Shown here: positions 16,144 through 24,820 of the stretch, in pieces | Numbering within the stretch: the first letter of the stretch is position 1 | Layout: every line of letters starts with the position of its first letter | Assembly: GCA_039636795.1 (NCBI GenBank) | Contig: CP143430.1 | Location: forward strand, 5,084,001-5,148,000 | Source of the DNA: Micrococcaceae bacterium Sec5.1 | GTDB lineage: Bacteria > Actinomycetota > Actinomycetes > Actinomycetales > Micrococcaceae | Direction of reading: 5' to 3' | DNA: 64,000 nt | Position numbers and translations under genes: made by a program | Notes under the pieces: generated by a model | What the model saw: the letters and a program-made list of their open reading frames with translations, nothing else | The model's database searches: none | What the model was told of the DNA's origin: nothing

Positions 16144-17694
16144 TTAGGGGAAGAGCGGGCGCGGGCCTCCCCAGGAATCGGCCATGGTCCAGGCGTCGAA
16201 GCTCGCCAGGTTGACGGTGCCCTCTGCGGCTGTCAGGGTCACGCGCTCGCCTCCCAGAGTTGGATAAACCCGGGCGGTGAGCGGCTTGCCATTCGCGAAA
16301 ATCTCGACGGCGGACCGGTCCACCAGGACGCGTAGGCGCACTCGCCCGTCGGGCATCGGGACGGGGCCGGACTTGTCCTCCACATCCACCTCGGAGTCAA
16401 GGCTGCTCCGGGTGCGGTCGAGTCGGAGGATGCTTTTGTCCTCAAGAGAGCGGCTGAGTTCGATCACCGTCTCCTCAGCACCATCCCCCGAGCCCAAGAT
16501 GCCCAGTCGCAGCACCGCACCCGGTGCCAACTGCACGTCCAGCTCAAGGTCCAACTGGTTCCCTGAGACACCGGTATCTATAGGCGTACCGCCCCCGACG
16601 AGCACCTTGCCCGGTACGCTTACGTGGTTCCGTCGGAGCTTCTCAACCTCAGGAACCGGCGCAAACTCCAGCGTTCCGTCATCGGCCAAAGTGGTGACGC
16701 GCGGCAGGCTCATCACGCCCGACCACCCTGCCTCCACCATGGCGGCATCGCTGCGGCCTTCCTGCATCCAACCGAACATAATGCGCCGGCCTGATTCATC
16801 CTCGAACGATTGAGGGGCGTAGAAGAACCGTCCGCCGTAGTCGAGCCGGTGCAGGGCAGCAGGTTCGAAGGTGTCCCCGGAGTAGCGGCCGGTCCAGTAC
16901 AAGGGGTGGCGGGTCTCGCCGTCGTCCCAGGCAGAGAAAACCAGCACATCAGGATCCTCACCCGCCCCAACGGAAGCGAGCGGGGCAGAACCCAGAGCAC
17001 CGCCACCTGCCCTGAACAGGTCCACGCATTCCCACATGGTTCCGGTCCAGTCGGTATCTGCAGGATCGCCCTTGGATGCGTCGCCAATGAACAAAGGACC
17101 CACATAGGTCCACGAACGCAGATCCGAAGACTCGTAGAGGAACGCCGTCCCACCGCGCCCCCGAATGCCCGAGCCAACCAGCTGCCGCCAGGTGGTGCCC
17201 TCGCGCCATACGCAGTGGTCCCGGTAGGCGGTGATGTCGACGCCGGCCGGAGGGGCAGCGATCACCGGGTTTTCGGGAATTTTGGTCCACGTCATGAGGT
17301 CGTCAGATCCCACGGCAACGCACGGCAGCTCACGCTCGTCGAGTCGTCCCGAGTACACCAAGGTGGGCGTACCGCCGTCGTTCACCAACACACCTGACCA
17401 GCAACCGTCCGCATCTGCACCAGCCGACGGTTCCAAAGCAATTGGCTGGTCCGTCCATGTAACGAGGTCCGTGCTGGTGGCGTGGCCCCACTGGATGCGG
17501 TGGTGGAAGGCGCCCTCCGGGTTGTACTGGTAGAAGAGATGGTAGACGCCGTTCCACTGGCTGACGCCATTGGGGTCGTTGAGCCAGCCCGCCGGGGAAA
17601 CGAAGTGGAATCGCGGCCGCAGGGGATCGGCTTCGGCGCGGGCAACCAGCTCGTCACGCGGAACGGTGGCGAGCGGGTGGGTCAGTTCAGTCAT
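16144..17694 (-). CDS. Cytoplasmic GH32 beta-fructosidase
   Basis: A 516-residue GH32 enzyme without signal peptide, expected to split imported fructo-oligosaccharides or sucrose-like sugars. The nucleophile is Asp40 in WLNDPNG, and the acid/base Glu222 lies in MWECVDLF. The transition-state aspartate is Asp159, but in the motif YRDH rather than the usual RDP, and ECV replaces ECP, so it is a divergent GH32 branch. The C-terminal sandwich shows RVLVDRSAVEIFANG, the family's usual end. The ATG at 17694 overlaps the upstream ATPase stop by 4 bp, so it is the last gene of the importer operon. Confidence 0.92.
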   Translation of the reverse strand: MTELTHPLATVPRDELVARAEADPLRPRFHFVSPAGWLNDPNGVSQWNGVYHLFYQYNPEGAFHHRIQWGHATSTDLVTWTDQPIALEPSAGADADGCWSGVLVNDGGTPTLVYSGRLDERELPCVAVGSDDLMTWTKIPENPVIAAPPAGVDITAYRDHCVWREGTTWRQLVGSGIRGRGGTAFLYESSDLRSWTYVGPLFIGDASKGDPADTDWTGTMWECVDLFRAGGGALGSAPLASVGAGEDPDVLVFSAWDDGETRHPLYWTGRYSGDTFEPAALHRLDYGGRFFYAPQSFEDESGRRIMFGWMQEGRSDAAMVEAGWSGVMSLPRVTTLADDGTLEFAPVPEVEKLRRNHVSVPGKVLVGGGTPIDTGVSGNQLDLELDVQLAPGAVLRLGILGSGDGAEETVIELSRSLEDKSILRLDRTRSSLDSEVDVEDKSGPVPMPDGRVRLRVLVDRSAVEIFANGKPLTARVYPTLGGERVTLTAAEGTVNLASFDAWTMADSWGGPRPLFP

Positions 17695-18851
17695 GCGGAA
17701 GCCTTCTTGTCAGTCTTTTCGGTCGCCAGGGGTTCAGTCGTCGCGGGTCCAGTCGTCCCAGCCGATACAGCCTCAGCCGGTTCAGTAGCCAGCGCATGTC
17801 CGCCCGCTCCGGCCCGCGGCCGGTAGAGGTGGCAGCGCACCCAGTGGCGGTTTGCGGCATCGCCCACCTGATGGCGTACAGGTTCGGAAGCGGAGCAGGC
17901 CTGGTTCGGGTCGCCGTCGAAAGCGCAGCCCGTGGAAGCCATGACGGCCTGCCGCAGTTCAGCGCGGCGGACAGGATCGTAGGAACCTGCGCGTGCCGGG
18001 TCCGGAACGGCCGACACCAAGAGTTGCGTGTAGGGGTGGGCCGGGTTGGCCAGCAGGTCCAGGGACTCCCCCTCCTCCACGAGTTCGCCGGCAAACATCA
18101 CCGCGGTGCGGTCGGCCAGGTAGCGTGCCGACGCGAGGTCGTGGGTGATGTAGAGCATGGAAATGCCTTGCTCGTCGCGGAGTTTCCGCATCAGATTCAG
18201 CACGCCGATCCGCACTGACACGTCCAACATGGAGGTGGGTTCGTCAGCCAGGATGACCTCCGGCTCCACGGCGAGCGCACGGGCGATCGCGACGCGCTGG
18301 CGCTGCCCACCCGAGAGTTCGTGCGGGTAGGAGTTGAGCATGTCCGCCTGCAGGCCAACGGTGGTCATGAGTTCTTCAAGCCGGCGCTGCGTCTCGGACT
18401 CCGAACCGCCCTTCCCGTGGATGGCCAAGGACCTCCGCAGGAAGTGCTCGATCCTGTGGGCCGGATTCAGGGAACCGAACGGATCCTGGAAGACCATCTG
18501 CAGTTGTGACCGGAAGGCACGTGACGCTTGGAACCGGTCGCGCTTGAGGACGTCGACGCCGTCAACCAGGATCGCGCCGGAGCTCGGCTTTTCGAGCCGG
18601 GCAACACAGCGGGCCAGGGTGCTCTTGCCGGAACCGGACTCCCCCACGAGTGCCACGATTTCACCGCGGCCAATGGTGAGGTCCACGCCGTGCAGGGCGC
18701 GTACGGACTGCCGGGAGAACAGGCCTCCGATGGGGAACGACTTGCCCAGACCGCGGACTTCCAAGGCTGGCGTTTGGGAAGCACCGGCGTGGCGCGCCGA
18801 ACCTTCGATCGCAGGGGACAGTGACGTAGTGGACACGGCAGAGTGGCTCAT
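17691..18851 (-). CDS. Opp/Dpp-type ABC importer ATPase (second)
   Basis: A 386-residue ATPase of the oligopeptide/dipeptide importer class. Motifs: Walker A GESGSGKST (about residue 74), Q-loop QMVFQDPFGSLNPAHRI, signature LSGGQRQRVAIARAL, Walker B EVILADEPTSMLD and switch histidine in YITHDLASARYLADR. The C-terminal oligo-ABC region has CAFDGDPNQACSASEP, a variant of the Cys-rich tail, followed by an Ala/Thr/Glu-rich extension of about 45 residues. It works with the neighbouring ATPase as a heterodimer. Linkage to GH32 genes and a LacI regulator points to oligosaccharides rather than peptides as cargo. Confidence 0.92.
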   Translation of the reverse strand: MSHSAVSTTSLSPAIEGSARHAGASQTPALEVRGLGKSFPIGGLFSRQSVRALHGVDLTIGRGEIVALVGESGSGKSTLARCVARLEKPSSGAILVDGVDVLKRDRFQASRAFRSQLQMVFQDPFGSLNPAHRIEHFLRRSLAIHGKGGSESETQRRLEELMTTVGLQADMLNSYPHELSGGQRQRVAIARALAVEPEVILADEPTSMLDVSVRIGVLNLMRKLRDEQGISMLYITHDLASARYLADRTAVMFAGELVEEGESLDLLANPAHPYTQLLVSAVPDPARAGSYDPVRRAELRQAVMASTGCAFDGDPNQACSASEPVRHQVGDAANRHWVRCHLYRPRAGAGGHALATEPAEAVSAGTTGPATTEPLATEKTDKKASA

Positions 18852-19846
18852 CGTGCGACTCCTTCCAGGATTGCGGGATCGACCGTGGAACCACCGGCAA
18901 CCGTTGAAGCGCCGGGCACCGTCAAGGCATCCGTATCAAAAGGTGCCACCAGATGGCCGGGCGCCACCTCGGTGAGGTCCGGGATGTTCCGGAACTTCAC
19001 GCCGTCGGGCAGTCCTGTGAGCGGAACGCGAGGACCGGTGAGTGGCGGGAACGCACCCATGAGGGCCTGCGTGTAAGGGTGCCTCGGGTTCGCGTAAACG
19101 TCTTGCGCCTTCGCGGTTTCCACAATCCGGCCGCCGTACATGACGGCCATGCGGTGCGAGAGCTCCACCATGAGGGACATGTCGTGCGTAATGAAGAGGA
19201 CGGAGAACCCGAGTTCGCGCTGGAGTTCCTTGATTTGGGCCATGATTTCCTGCTGCACCACAACGTCCAGTGCAGTAGTTGGCTCGTCCAGGATCAGCAA
19301 CGACGGCTTGAGGGCGACGGCCATGGCAATCACTGCGCGCTGCCGCATGCCACCGGAGAGCTGGTGCGGGTAGGACTTGAGGCGCGCGGGGTCGATTCTC
19401 ACGAGTTCCAGCAACTCGCCCGCCCGGCGGAGTGATTCCTTGCGCGAGTAGCCGGCGTGTGTGGTGAAGATGTCCACGATCTGCTCGCCGATGGTCAGCA
19501 CCGGGTTGAGCGAATTCATGGCCGACTGGAACACCATGGCCACGTCCTGCCACCGGAAGCGCCGCAGTTCCTCCGGGCTCATGGCCAGGACGTCCTTGCC
19601 ACCAAAGGAGATGCTGCCCCCGGCGATCTTGGCTGGGTCCTTCAGGAGCCGCATGATCGAGTTGGCGATGGTCGACTTCCCACAGCCCGATTCGCCAGCC
19701 AGCCCGAACACCTCACCGGTGCCGATGCTGAAGGAAACGCGGTCGACGGCGGTGGTTGAGCGGGTATCGCCCACGTACTTTACGGTGAGGTTCTTGACGT
19801 CCAGGACGGGCTCGTGGGAGCCGAAGGAGACTTGGGAGACAGTCAC
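18848..19846 (-). CDS. Opp/Dpp-type ABC importer ATPase (first)
   Basis: A 332-residue ATPase paired with the next one. Walker A GESGCGKST, Q-loop VFQSAMNSLNPV, signature LSGGMRQRAVIAMAVAL, Walker B SLLILDEPTTALD and switch His FITHDMSLMVELSHR are present; the C-terminal RHPYTQALMGAFPPLTGPRVPL region is the usual oligo-ABC tail. I set the start at GTG 19846 (VTVSQVSFGSHEPVLDVKN), which overlaps the permease stop by 4 bp (GTGA) and has AAAGGAG upstream; a longer reading frame extends to 19996 but runs inside the permease gene. It ends overlapping the second ATPase by 4 bp. Confidence 0.9.
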   Translation of the reverse strand: MTVSQVSFGSHEPVLDVKNLTVKYVGDTRSTTAVDRVSFSIGTGEVFGLAGESGCGKSTIANSIMRLLKDPAKIAGGSISFGGKDVLAMSPEELRRFRWQDVAMVFQSAMNSLNPVLTIGEQIVDIFTTHAGYSRKESLRRAGELLELVRIDPARLKSYPHQLSGGMRQRAVIAMAVALKPSLLILDEPTTALDVVVQQEIMAQIKELQRELGFSVLFITHDMSLMVELSHRMAVMYGGRIVETAKAQDVYANPRHPYTQALMGAFPPLTGPRVPLTGLPDGVKFRNIPDLTEVAPGHLVAPFDTDALTVPGASTVAGGSTVDPAILEGVAR

Positions 19847-20778
19847 TTGGCGGCGCTCCTTTCGGTGGTTGCAGGGGTCTTGGGTGTTTTGATCTTCCGC
19901 AGCCGCGGGTTCGTGACCTCGTCCACGGCGTAGTTGATAAGTGCCAGAGCGAAGGCGACTAAAGCGATGCAGACACCGGAGGGAACAAAGACCCACCAGC
20001 TTCCTGTCAGCAGGGCGCCTTCATTGCCGGCCCAGAAGAGGTTGTTGCCCCACGAGACCGTGCTGACGTCGCCCAGGCCGAGGAACTCCAGGCCAGCCTG
20101 GGCTCCGATGCCGTAGATGACGCAAGCCAGCAGCGTGCCCATGACGATCGAGGCCATGTTCGGCAGTATCTCGCGGAACATGATCCGGCCCGCCCGTTCA
20201 CCGGACACCACGGCCGCGGCCACGAAGTCCTTGGAACGGATGGACAATGCTTGCGAGCGCAGCACGCGTGCCGAGCCGGCCCATCCCGTCACCACGAGGA
20301 CCAGGATCACTGTGCCAAGGCCCGGTGGCAGGAAGGCGGCCAGGATGACGAGCAACGGCAGGCCGGGAAGGAGCAGGAAGACGTTGGTCACCAAAGAGAG
20401 TGCTTCGTCGATGAACTTGCCGAAGTAGGCAGAAGCCAGGCCCACCAGGATGCCGACGAACGTGGACGCGAAGCCCACAGTCAGCCCGACAAAGAGGGAA
20501 CTCCGCGAGCCGTGGACGGTCAGCGCCAACACGTCCTGTCCCTTGGCGGTGGTGCCCAGCCAGTGCTCGGGGGAAGGTTCCAAGGAGGCCATCCCTGTGA
20601 TGCGCGACGGGTCGCCAGGGAACAGCACGGGCGCCAGCAACGCAAGTGCGATGAACACGAACATCACGGCCATGCCCAGCATGGCCTTCTTATTGGTGAG
20701 GAGTCCGTGGACGAAGCTGCGGTTGGGCTTGCGGACAGCCGGGGTTGGAGTTGGCTGCTTCAGAAGTGCGGTTGTCAT
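19843..20778 (-). CDS. Opp/Dpp-type ABC importer permease (DppC-like)
   Basis: A 311-residue inner-membrane permease. A cytoplasmic N-terminus leads to the first helix (MLGMAVMFVFIALALLAPVLF), the periplasmic segment with SLEPSPEHWLGTTAKGQDVLALTVHGSRSSL (typical DppC/OppC entry, usually HxLGTDxxGRD), and the EAA-type coupling loop near VVSGERAGRIMFREILPNMAS. It forms the membrane channel with the DppB-like protein. Position between the other permease and two ATPases fits the standard Opp order. Confidence 0.92.
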   Translation of the reverse strand: MTTALLKQPTPTPAVRKPNRSFVHGLLTNKKAMLGMAVMFVFIALALLAPVLFPGDPSRITGMASLEPSPEHWLGTTAKGQDVLALTVHGSRSSLFVGLTVGFASTFVGILVGLASAYFGKFIDEALSLVTNVFLLLPGLPLLVILAAFLPPGLGTVILVLVVTGWAGSARVLRSQALSIRSKDFVAAAVVSGERAGRIMFREILPNMASIVMGTLLACVIYGIGAQAGLEFLGLGDVSTVSWGNNLFWAGNEGALLTGSWWVFVPSGVCIALVAFALALINYAVDEVTNPRLRKIKTPKTPATTERSAAK

Positions 20779-20788
20779 GATCTGTCCT

Positions 20789-21766
20789 CTAGTTGCTGCG
20801 CACGCGCGGGTCGAGGCGGACGTAGAGGATGTCCACCAGGAAATTCGCCAGCAGCACGGCTGCGGTGATGGTCAGGAACAGGCCCTGCATGAGGGGGTAG
20901 TCCAGGCCTTGGACGGCGTTGAGGAGTTGGTAGCCCACGCCGGGATACGCGAACACCACTTCGGTGAGCAGCGCACCACCGACCACGAAACCCAGTCCCA
21001 TGCCGAAGCTCGTGACGGACGGCAGCATCGCATTCCGGGCTGCGTACCGGAGCATGATGCGGCCCGGACGCAGCCCCTTGGCCTCGGCCATGGTGATGTA
21101 GTCCTCCGAGTTCGTGGCGATCATGGTGTTGCGCATGCCCAACATCCAGCCACCAATGGAAACCAGTACGATCGTTAGCGCCGGCAGCACGAGGTGCGCA
21201 CCGACGTCGCCGATGAACTCGGAGGTAAACCCGGGTTCCAAACCATCCGTGAACGCGTGGCGGATCGGGAACCAACCCAGCACCACGCCAAACAGGTACA
21301 GCGCACCCATCGCGAGCCAGAAGTACGGGAACGAGCCGATGAACACGAGCACCGGCGGCAGTGCCGAGTCGATCGCGCCGCCCCGCCGCCAAGCGGCCAG
21401 GATGCCCAGCAGGTTACCCACGACGGCGGCAATCACCAGCGCGGTTCCGCCCAGCAGGAGGGTCCAACCGATCTGGGAGGAGATGACCTCTGTGACCGGT
21501 GTTGGGAAACGGGAGATGGAGACGCCCATCTGGCCCGTGAAAATGTTGTGCATGTAGTCGATGTATTGCTCCCAAATGGGCCGATCGTCCACGCCAAGAA
21601 GCTTGCGCAGTGCCTCGATCTGTTCGGGCTGCATTCTGTCCTGGGAGCGGGCAAACATGCGGGAGACGGGGTCGCCGGGCATGAAGCGCGGGAGCAGGAA
21701 ATTCAGGGTGATGGATGCCCAGAAGGCGATCAGGTAGAAACCCAGGCGGCGCAGGATAAAGCGCAC
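20789..21766 (-). CDS. Opp/Dpp-type ABC importer permease (DppB-like)
   Basis: A 325-residue permease partner of the DppC-like gene 10 bp downstream. The start MRFILRRLGFYLIAFWASITLNFLLPRFMPGDPV is the classic DppB/OppB beginning, which is why I take GTG 21766, backed by GGAGGG 6 bp upstream, and not the longer frame to 21856. The coupling loop EAKGLRPGRIMLRYAARNAMLPSVTSFG and the final helices with QGLFLTITAAVLLANFLVDILYVRLDPRVR are conserved. The solute-binding protein gene precedes it. Confidence 0.92.
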   Translation of the reverse strand: MRFILRRLGFYLIAFWASITLNFLLPRFMPGDPVSRMFARSQDRMQPEQIEALRKLLGVDDRPIWEQYIDYMHNIFTGQMGVSISRFPTPVTEVISSQIGWTLLLGGTALVIAAVVGNLLGILAAWRRGGAIDSALPPVLVFIGSFPYFWLAMGALYLFGVVLGWFPIRHAFTDGLEPGFTSEFIGDVGAHLVLPALTIVLVSIGGWMLGMRNTMIATNSEDYITMAEAKGLRPGRIMLRYAARNAMLPSVTSFGMGLGFVVGGALLTEVVFAYPGVGYQLLNAVQGLDYPLMQGLFLTITAAVLLANFLVDILYVRLDPRVRSN

Positions 21767-21874
21767 GGTTTCCCTCCATTCGGGAATTACGGAAAGTTTG
21801 GGGGCACGCCCGGCGGACTGATCCTTCGACGACGCGTGGCGCCGCCGGGCGTGCAATGTAGTGCCGAGTTGCGG

Positions 21875-23551
21875 TTACTTACGCGGTTCCAGCGTGGTCA
21901 GCACCAGCACCGTTGTGGGTGACCGTACCGAGAGGGTTGCGTACGGGTTGCCCTCGGTGGGCCAGCCCGTGAAGCGGGTGTCGTTGAAGGCACCCCATTC
22001 CGGTCCGGAGAACAGCGGCACCAGCGGTGCGACGTCGTTGTACTCTTCCTGGAGCTTGTTGGCGATGTCCTTCTGCTTGGACTCGTCGGCCTCAGCTGCA
22101 AAGTCGGCGAGCAGGGCATCAGCCTTGGTGTCACCGAAGCGGTGGTAGTTATCGAACGTCTTGGTTCCCACCGGCTTCACGGTTGCCGTGCCCATGGAGG
22201 TGTTGAAGTACTTGTACGGGCTGGGGTCGTTGGCGCTCCAGACGATGCCGGAATCGAAATCGCCCGTCTCGTAACCCGCAACCACGGCAGCCCAGTCCGG
22301 GGAGTCAACCTTGGCCGTGACGCCAACCTCGGCGAGGTTCTGCGAAATCACGTTGGCTACTGAAAGCCAGTCGGAAGACGAGGCGCCCACGGAGATCTTG
22401 AACTCGAACGGTGAGCCGTCCTTCAGCTTGCGCTTGCCGTCGGCACCCTTGGCGTAGCCGGCCTTGTCCAGCAGCTCGTTGGCCTTCTGCACATCCAGCT
22501 TGGTCCAGGTGCAGTTGTCCTTGACCTCGGAGTTCTTCCACTTCTCGTAGTTCCCGGAAAGGCCGGTGCAGTCGGCAGGCTTGGCGTAGCCGCTCATGCC
22601 GATCTTGGTGACCTGGTCGCGGTCAACGGCCATGCTCAGTGCCTTGCGCACATCAACATCGTTGAAGGGAGCCTTGGCGGTGTTGAGCTGCCAGTTGATC
22701 ATGGCGCCCGTTGCCGGGAACCAGTACTGACGGTGTTCCTTGTCCTTGGAAACGAACGTCTTTTCGATGTTCGGGATGTACTGCGGGGCCCAGTCGACGT
22801 CCCCGTTCGCAGCGGCGAGGTTGGCGCCGTCGTTCCCTGCAAAAGCGAGCATCTTGATGCCGGCGATCTTCTGCTTTTCCGGCTGCCAGTAGTTGGGGTT
22901 CTTCTTCAGCACGAAGGACTGGGCCTGGAAGCTGTCCACTTCCGTGTAGGGGCCGGTGCCCACGGGCTTGGCATTGGCATCCTTCTCCGGGTCGGCCAGA
23001 GCGGACCAGATGTGCTTGGGCAGGATGCTGAGCTGACCGACGTCGTAAAGGGCCGGCGACCACGGCTTGTTGAAGTTGAAGGTGACCTTGTTGGTTCCCT
23101 CGGCAGTCACGCTATCCAGGTACTCATAGCCACCCTTGATCTTCTTCTGAAGCTCGAACGTGTAAGCCACGTCGTCAGCGACGAAGGGCTGGCCGTCGGA
23201 CCACTTCACGCCGTCACGCAACGTGAAGGTGATCGATTTGCCGTCGTCGGCGGCCTTCCACTCAGTTGCGAGCCACGGCACCGTGTCTCCCTTTGCCGGG
23301 TTGAAGATCAGCAAGGACTCGTAAATGGACTGCTGGACCATCGGGTTGACGGTGGGTGCGAACGGGTTGAAGTTCTGCACGAACGTGCCCATGTCCTCAC
23401 GAGGAATGGTGAGGAACGCGCTCGCGTTCGCTGCGGCGTCCGTGCCGGCGGTCTTGTTGACGGTGGCGGCACAGCCGGTCAGCAGCATCGCGCCCACCGC
23501 CAGTCCGGCCGCCGTGATGCGGGCAGACCTCAGGAATCGGGGTTGTGTCAT
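21875..23551 (-). CDS. Family 5 extracellular solute-binding lipoprotein
   Basis: A 558-residue lipoprotein receptor for the importer. The signal peptide ends in the lipobox LLTGCA, so the mature Cys is lipid-anchored outside the membrane. Family 5 features include TPMVQQSIYESLLIFNPAKG-like opening, FTLRDGVKWSDGQPFVADDVAYTFEL (the conserved WxDGxP region), and the late segment with LQEEYNDVAPLVPLFSGPEW. Family 5 binds peptides, nickel or oligosaccharides; context here favours fructo-oligosaccharides or difructose anhydrides. ATG 23551 is chosen because it starts the signal peptide; a longer frame to 23584 lacks support. Confidence 0.92.
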   Translation of the reverse strand: MTQPRFLRSARITAAGLAVGAMLLTGCAATVNKTAGTDAAANASAFLTIPREDMGTFVQNFNPFAPTVNPMVQQSIYESLLIFNPAKGDTVPWLATEWKAADDGKSITFTLRDGVKWSDGQPFVADDVAYTFELQKKIKGGYEYLDSVTAEGTNKVTFNFNKPWSPALYDVGQLSILPKHIWSALADPEKDANAKPVGTGPYTEVDSFQAQSFVLKKNPNYWQPEKQKIAGIKMLAFAGNDGANLAAANGDVDWAPQYIPNIEKTFVSKDKEHRQYWFPATGAMINWQLNTAKAPFNDVDVRKALSMAVDRDQVTKIGMSGYAKPADCTGLSGNYEKWKNSEVKDNCTWTKLDVQKANELLDKAGYAKGADGKRKLKDGSPFEFKISVGASSSDWLSVANVISQNLAEVGVTAKVDSPDWAAVVAGYETGDFDSGIVWSANDPSPYKYFNTSMGTATVKPVGTKTFDNYHRFGDTKADALLADFAAEADESKQKDIANKLQEEYNDVAPLVPLFSGPEWGAFNDTRFTGWPTEGNPYATLSVRSPTTVLVLTTLEPRK

Positions 23552-23631
23552 GATGGTTATCTCTTTCCTATCTTCATCGTCCAAGGTGAAGGGGTGGGTA
23601 AGGGGTTTGCTCTTCGAGGTTGATTTCGCGG

Positions 23632-24702
23632 TCAGACCGAAGAGCGTTCTAGCAGCGGACAGTCGACCAATTGCTGGTCGGCAATGATCGGCTGTCCTGC
23701 TGTAAGAGCGGCGAGCGTCTGGACTCCCAGGGCTCCCATTTTTTGGAACGGCAAGGCAACGGTGGTCAGTTTTGGCCTCAGATAGGCCGCAATCAACTCC
23801 TGGTTGTCGAAGCCGATCACGGCGATGTCTCCGGGGATGGTCAGGCCCCGTTCTTTGATGGCGTCGTACGCGCCCATCGCCATGCGGTCGTTGAGGCAGA
23901 ACAGTGCGGTTGGCCTGTCCTTTTCCGGATAGCGGTCCAGGATTTCGCAGGCGGCCTCGTAGCCGCCGTCGGCCGTTGCATATCCGGCCACCACCAGTTC
24001 CGGGTCCAGCTCCAGCCCGGCTTTGGCGAGTGCTTCGCGGGCACCCTCCAAACGTCCGACTGCTGCAGGAATGACCGGGTCAAGGTTGATGATTCCGATC
24101 CGGGTGTGGCCGGCTTGAAGCAAGCGCTCGACGGCGACCCTGCCGCCCGCACGCTCGTCAGGGACGATCGAGGGCAGCTTTCCGTCCGCGTCGAAGCAGT
24201 TGATCAAGACGGTTGGTACTTCGTTGGCACTCTGCGGAACGTGCACGCCCCGGTGAAAGGTGGCTGCGTAGAGAAGTCCTTCCACTCGTTGTTCCAGCAG
24301 CTTTTCAATGGCGGCATCTTCCAAGCCTTTGTTGGGTCCTACGGCATCGGCCTGGTCGGAGGGCGCGATGAGCAGGAACCGACGGTCGAGCCAGGCCTGG
24401 TCCTGGGCACCTTTGATGATGTCGACGGCGAACGGTGCCGTCACAATCTCGGTGACAAGCCCGTACCAATCACTGCGCTGGGATGCCAGCGCCCGTGCTC
24501 CGGCGTTCGGGCGGTAGCCCAGTGCCTGCACGGCATCGTTGATACGGGTACGGGTTTCCTCGGAGATGCTGGCGTTTTCGCGGTTGCTCAGCACGAACGA
24601 GACTGCGGTCCGGGAGACGCCGGCGTGCTTGGCGACGTCATTCATGGTGACTCCCCGCTGCCGCACAGCCGCAGCTTTGTTGGGGGTGGTGCTTTTCGCC
24701 AT
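23632..24702 (-). CDS. LacI family repressor of the fructan-use operon
   Basis: A 356-residue LacI/GalR regulator. The N-terminal helix-turn-helix and hinge (TMNDVAKHAGVSRTAVSFVLSNR, then AVQALGYRPNAGARALAS) bind DNA; the remainder is the periplasmic-binding-protein-like sensor with GDIAVIGFDN and the family-typical end ALTAGQPI. It is the first gene of a leftward transcript that runs through the importer to the GH32 genes. Two operators of the GTAACGCGCGTTAC type flank its promoter, so it represses itself and the whole set until an oligosaccharide binds. Confidence 0.93.
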   Translation of the reverse strand: MAKSTTPNKAAAVRQRGVTMNDVAKHAGVSRTAVSFVLSNRENASISEETRTRINDAVQALGYRPNAGARALASQRSDWYGLVTEIVTAPFAVDIIKGAQDQAWLDRRFLLIAPSDQADAVGPNKGLEDAAIEKLLEQRVEGLLYAATFHRGVHVPQSANEVPTVLINCFDADGKLPSIVPDERAGGRVAVERLLQAGHTRIGIINLDPVIPAAVGRLEGAREALAKAGLELDPELVVAGYATADGGYEAACEILDRYPEKDRPTALFCLNDRMAMGAYDAIKERGLTIPGDIAVIGFDNQELIAAYLRPKLTTVALPFQKMGALGVQTLAALTAGQPIIADQQLVDCPLLERSSV

Positions 24703-24752
24703 TGAATGCTCCGGGTGTTGGTTCGGGTTGGTTCTGGTTGAGGATACTTTTG

Positions 24753-24812
24753 GTAACGCGCGTTACTTGGAACGTGTGATTTAGGTTACGCGCGTTACCT
24801 GTTTCCTGTCAA
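24753..24812 (-). promoter_or_regulatory. LacI-controlled promoter with two operators
   Basis: Reading leftwards, a consensus -35 box TTGACA (24812-24807) and a -10 box TAACCT (24788-24783) are separated by 18 bp. Operator 2, GTTACGCGCGTTAC (24785-24798), overlaps the -10 and spacer; operator 1, the perfect palindrome GTAACGCGCGTTAC (24753-24766), lies downstream of it. Centres are 32 bp apart, about three helical turns, so two repressor dimers would lie on the same face. No further copies were seen in front of the solute-binding or GH32 genes. Confidence 0.8.
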
Positions 24813-24820
24813 CGTCTCGC

